A stretch of 5,315 bases of DNA. It comes from Clostridia bacterium. GTDB lineage: Bacteria > Bacillota_A > Clostridia > Oscillospirales > CAG-272. Shown piece by piece: positions 4,489 to 5,315 of this stretch. Where the stretch lies: assembly GCA_017445115.1 (NCBI GenBank), contig JAFSUU010000023.1:1-5315 (forward strand), read 5' to 3'. A model generated the notes under the pieces. The model was not told where the DNA came from and made no database searches. It saw nothing but the letters and a program-made list of their open reading frames with translations. The position numbers and the translations under genes were made by a program. The stretch's first letter is position 1, and every line of letters begins with the position of its first letter.

Positions 4489-4938
4489 ATGGGAGATGAG
4501 ACATTTACAGAGCAAAACGACGTCACAGGACAGGGCGTTGAGCGCGACCTCATCGGAAAGAGGTGCCACGATCTGATGGACCGCTCGCTGTCAGCCGCCG
4601 ACAGGCTTGAACGTCTCGGCGCGCTCTCGGAGCGTCTTACCGAAGCGCTGAACGAGGCGCTTGACGACAAAACGCAGTTCAAAAGATACATTGTCGCCGA
4701 AAAATCGAAAAACCGCGACGGCGATCCCGTGACGGAGAGTGTTGAAAAAGTGTTCGGAAAGGTCGATTTCAAATCGATGAAGGAAGCGGCGGGGGCGATC
4801 CGCGCCGTCGCCGATTCGGTCAAGGCGGTCTATTCCGTGCCGGACTTTTCGGAGCTGTCTGACGTCTGTTCGGGAGGAGGCGGTGACGCCGACGGCATCG
4901 TCGTCACTTTCGAGAACGGGAGCGAATACGCGGTATAG
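4489..4938 (+). CDS. Unrecognised phage protein between portal and protease (149 aa)
   Basis: I do not recognise a family with confidence. The ATG at 4489 is chosen over an in-frame TTG at 4465 because AAGGAGAGG (4474-4482) is correctly spaced from the ATG and the TTG lies within portal. The Shine-Dalgarno overlaps the portal stop codon, suggesting translational coupling. Residues 20-72 are predicted helical with leucine-rich spacing (ADRLERLGALSERLTEAL). Residues 94-117 (FKSMKEAAGAIRAVADSVKAVYSVPD in part) form a second helix. A glycine-rich linker (129-135) then leads to an acidic strand-like tail, GIVVTFENGSEYAV. This helix-linker-tail pattern vaguely recalls the C-terminal half of some small terminase subunits, but no DNA-binding domain is evident. 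A scaffold-like or portal-associated assembly factor is equally possible. The gene is complete and surely expressed with its neighbours. Confidence 0.8.
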   Translation: MGDETFTEQNDVTGQGVERDLIGKRCHDLMDRSLSAADRLERLGALSERLTEALNEALDDKTQFKRYIVAEKSKNRDGDPVTESVEKVFGKVDFKSMKEAAGAIRAVADSVKAVYSVPDFSELSDVCSGGGGDADGIVVTFENGSEYAV

Positions 4939-4950
4939 GAGGGATAAGAA

Positions 4951-5277
4951 GTGATCAATTACAGTCATGACGTATGCTGTGACAACAGATTTATGGTCTC
5001 GGTAGAGGGACACGCCGGGTACGCCGCGGAGGGCTCGGATATCGTCTGCGCCGCGGCTTCGATGCTCGCGTTCACTCTCATCGAGGCGATAAAGAATCTT
5101 GACCGGAAAGGGATGCTCGAGAGCTTTTACAGCTCTGTTTACAAGGGCTCGATACAGCTCGATTTCACTGTGAAAGAGGGCTCGAAAGAGTGCGCCGAGG
5201 CGGTGCTTGAGTCCATTGCGGGCGGATTTGCGCTGCTGTCGGACAACTATCCCGACTACGTAGGAGTGGAATACTGA
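4951..5277 (+). CDS. Prp/DUF464-family cysteine protease (108 aa), candidate prohead protease
   Basis: The protein carries the family hallmark GHAGYAAEGSDIVCAAAS (residues 20-37), in which H21 and C33 are the expected catalytic dyad and D30 the conserved acid beside it. The family-typical ending NYPDYVGVEY (99-108) is also present, and the length is normal. In Bacillota the chromosomal member, Prp (YsxB), lies between rplU and rpmA and removes the N-terminal extension of ribosomal protein L27. In Staphylococcus aureus Prp is also reported to cut phage 80alpha capsid and scaffold proteins. Here the gene is in the head module after portal, so a role as the phage's own maturation protease for scaffold or capsid is inferred. 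The start is GTG 4951, with AGGAGGG (4937-4943) overlapping the upstream TAG stop, so translation is probably coupled. A less likely alternative is a host-gene copy acting on L27. Confidence 0.9.
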   Translation: MINYSHDVCCDNRFMVSVEGHAGYAAEGSDIVCAAASMLAFTLIEAIKNLDRKGMLESFYSSVYKGSIQLDFTVKEGSKECAEAVLESIAGGFALLSDNYPDYVGVEY

Positions 5278-5315
5278 CAATGGACAATGGAAAATGAAAA
5301 ATGAAAAACGAATTA
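5276..5315 (+). repeat. Heptamer repeat starting inside the protease stop codon (runs off window)
   Basis: Five 7-base units follow in register: GACAATG, GACAATG, GAAAATG, AAAAATG, AAAAACG (5276-5310). The first overlaps the TGA stop of the protease. The units are the same family and orientation as the left arm of the compound repeat after terL (2653-2701). By analogy, a hairpin and an inverse array may follow beyond the window before the next gene. Confidence 0.7.

Noticed and set aside
4591..5280. 229-codon minus-strand open frame opposite the 149-aa gene and protease
   Set aside because: It spans two well-supported plus-strand genes and has no start signal or recognisable motif.

Overview
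The window looks like part of a prophage or phage-derived island in a member of the Bacillota, most likely class Clostridia. The evidence is strong AGGAGG-type ribosome binding sites, Bacillus/Clostridium-type LexA (SOS) boxes, an IS3-family element at the left edge, and intergenic hairpin and heptamer repeats. A more exact taxon cannot be read from this sequence alone.

Layout: (1) 1-138 is the left end of an IS3-family insertion sequence on the minus strand, with the first 31 codons of its OrfA and an inverted repeat that contains the OrfA ribosome binding site. (2) 139-413 has no convincing gene but holds tandem dyads and hairpins. (3) 414-977 is a short rightward operon. A near-consensus extended -10 promoter has a perfect LexA box at its start site and a second LexA box in the leader, followed by an 86-aa putative helix-turn-helix protein and a 42-aa single-span membrane peptide. 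(4) 1009-1127 is a second, fully consensus promoter driving what appears to be a compact RNA of about 65 nt, made of two stem-loops, the second being a textbook intrinsic terminator. (5) 1139-1276 is the terL leader, with a third LexA box, a hairpin and a heptamer repeat. (6) 1277-5277 is the packaging and head module: large terminase, portal, an unrecognised 149-aa protein, and a Prp/DUF464-type cysteine protease. The terL-portal gap is filled by a compound repeat, and a related repeat begins at the protease stop codon and runs off the right edge.

How it may work together (inference): terminase and portal are the DNA-packaging machine. The Prp-like protease sits where a prohead maturation protease normally lies and is a candidate for trimming scaffold or capsid encoded to the right of the window. 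Three LexA boxes and no CI-type repressor in view suggest that host LexA may directly restrain the element. The small RNA's loop can pair with the ribosome binding site of the 149-aa gene, which would link the early region to the head module. No small terminase, integrase, capsid or scaffold gene is recognisable in the window.
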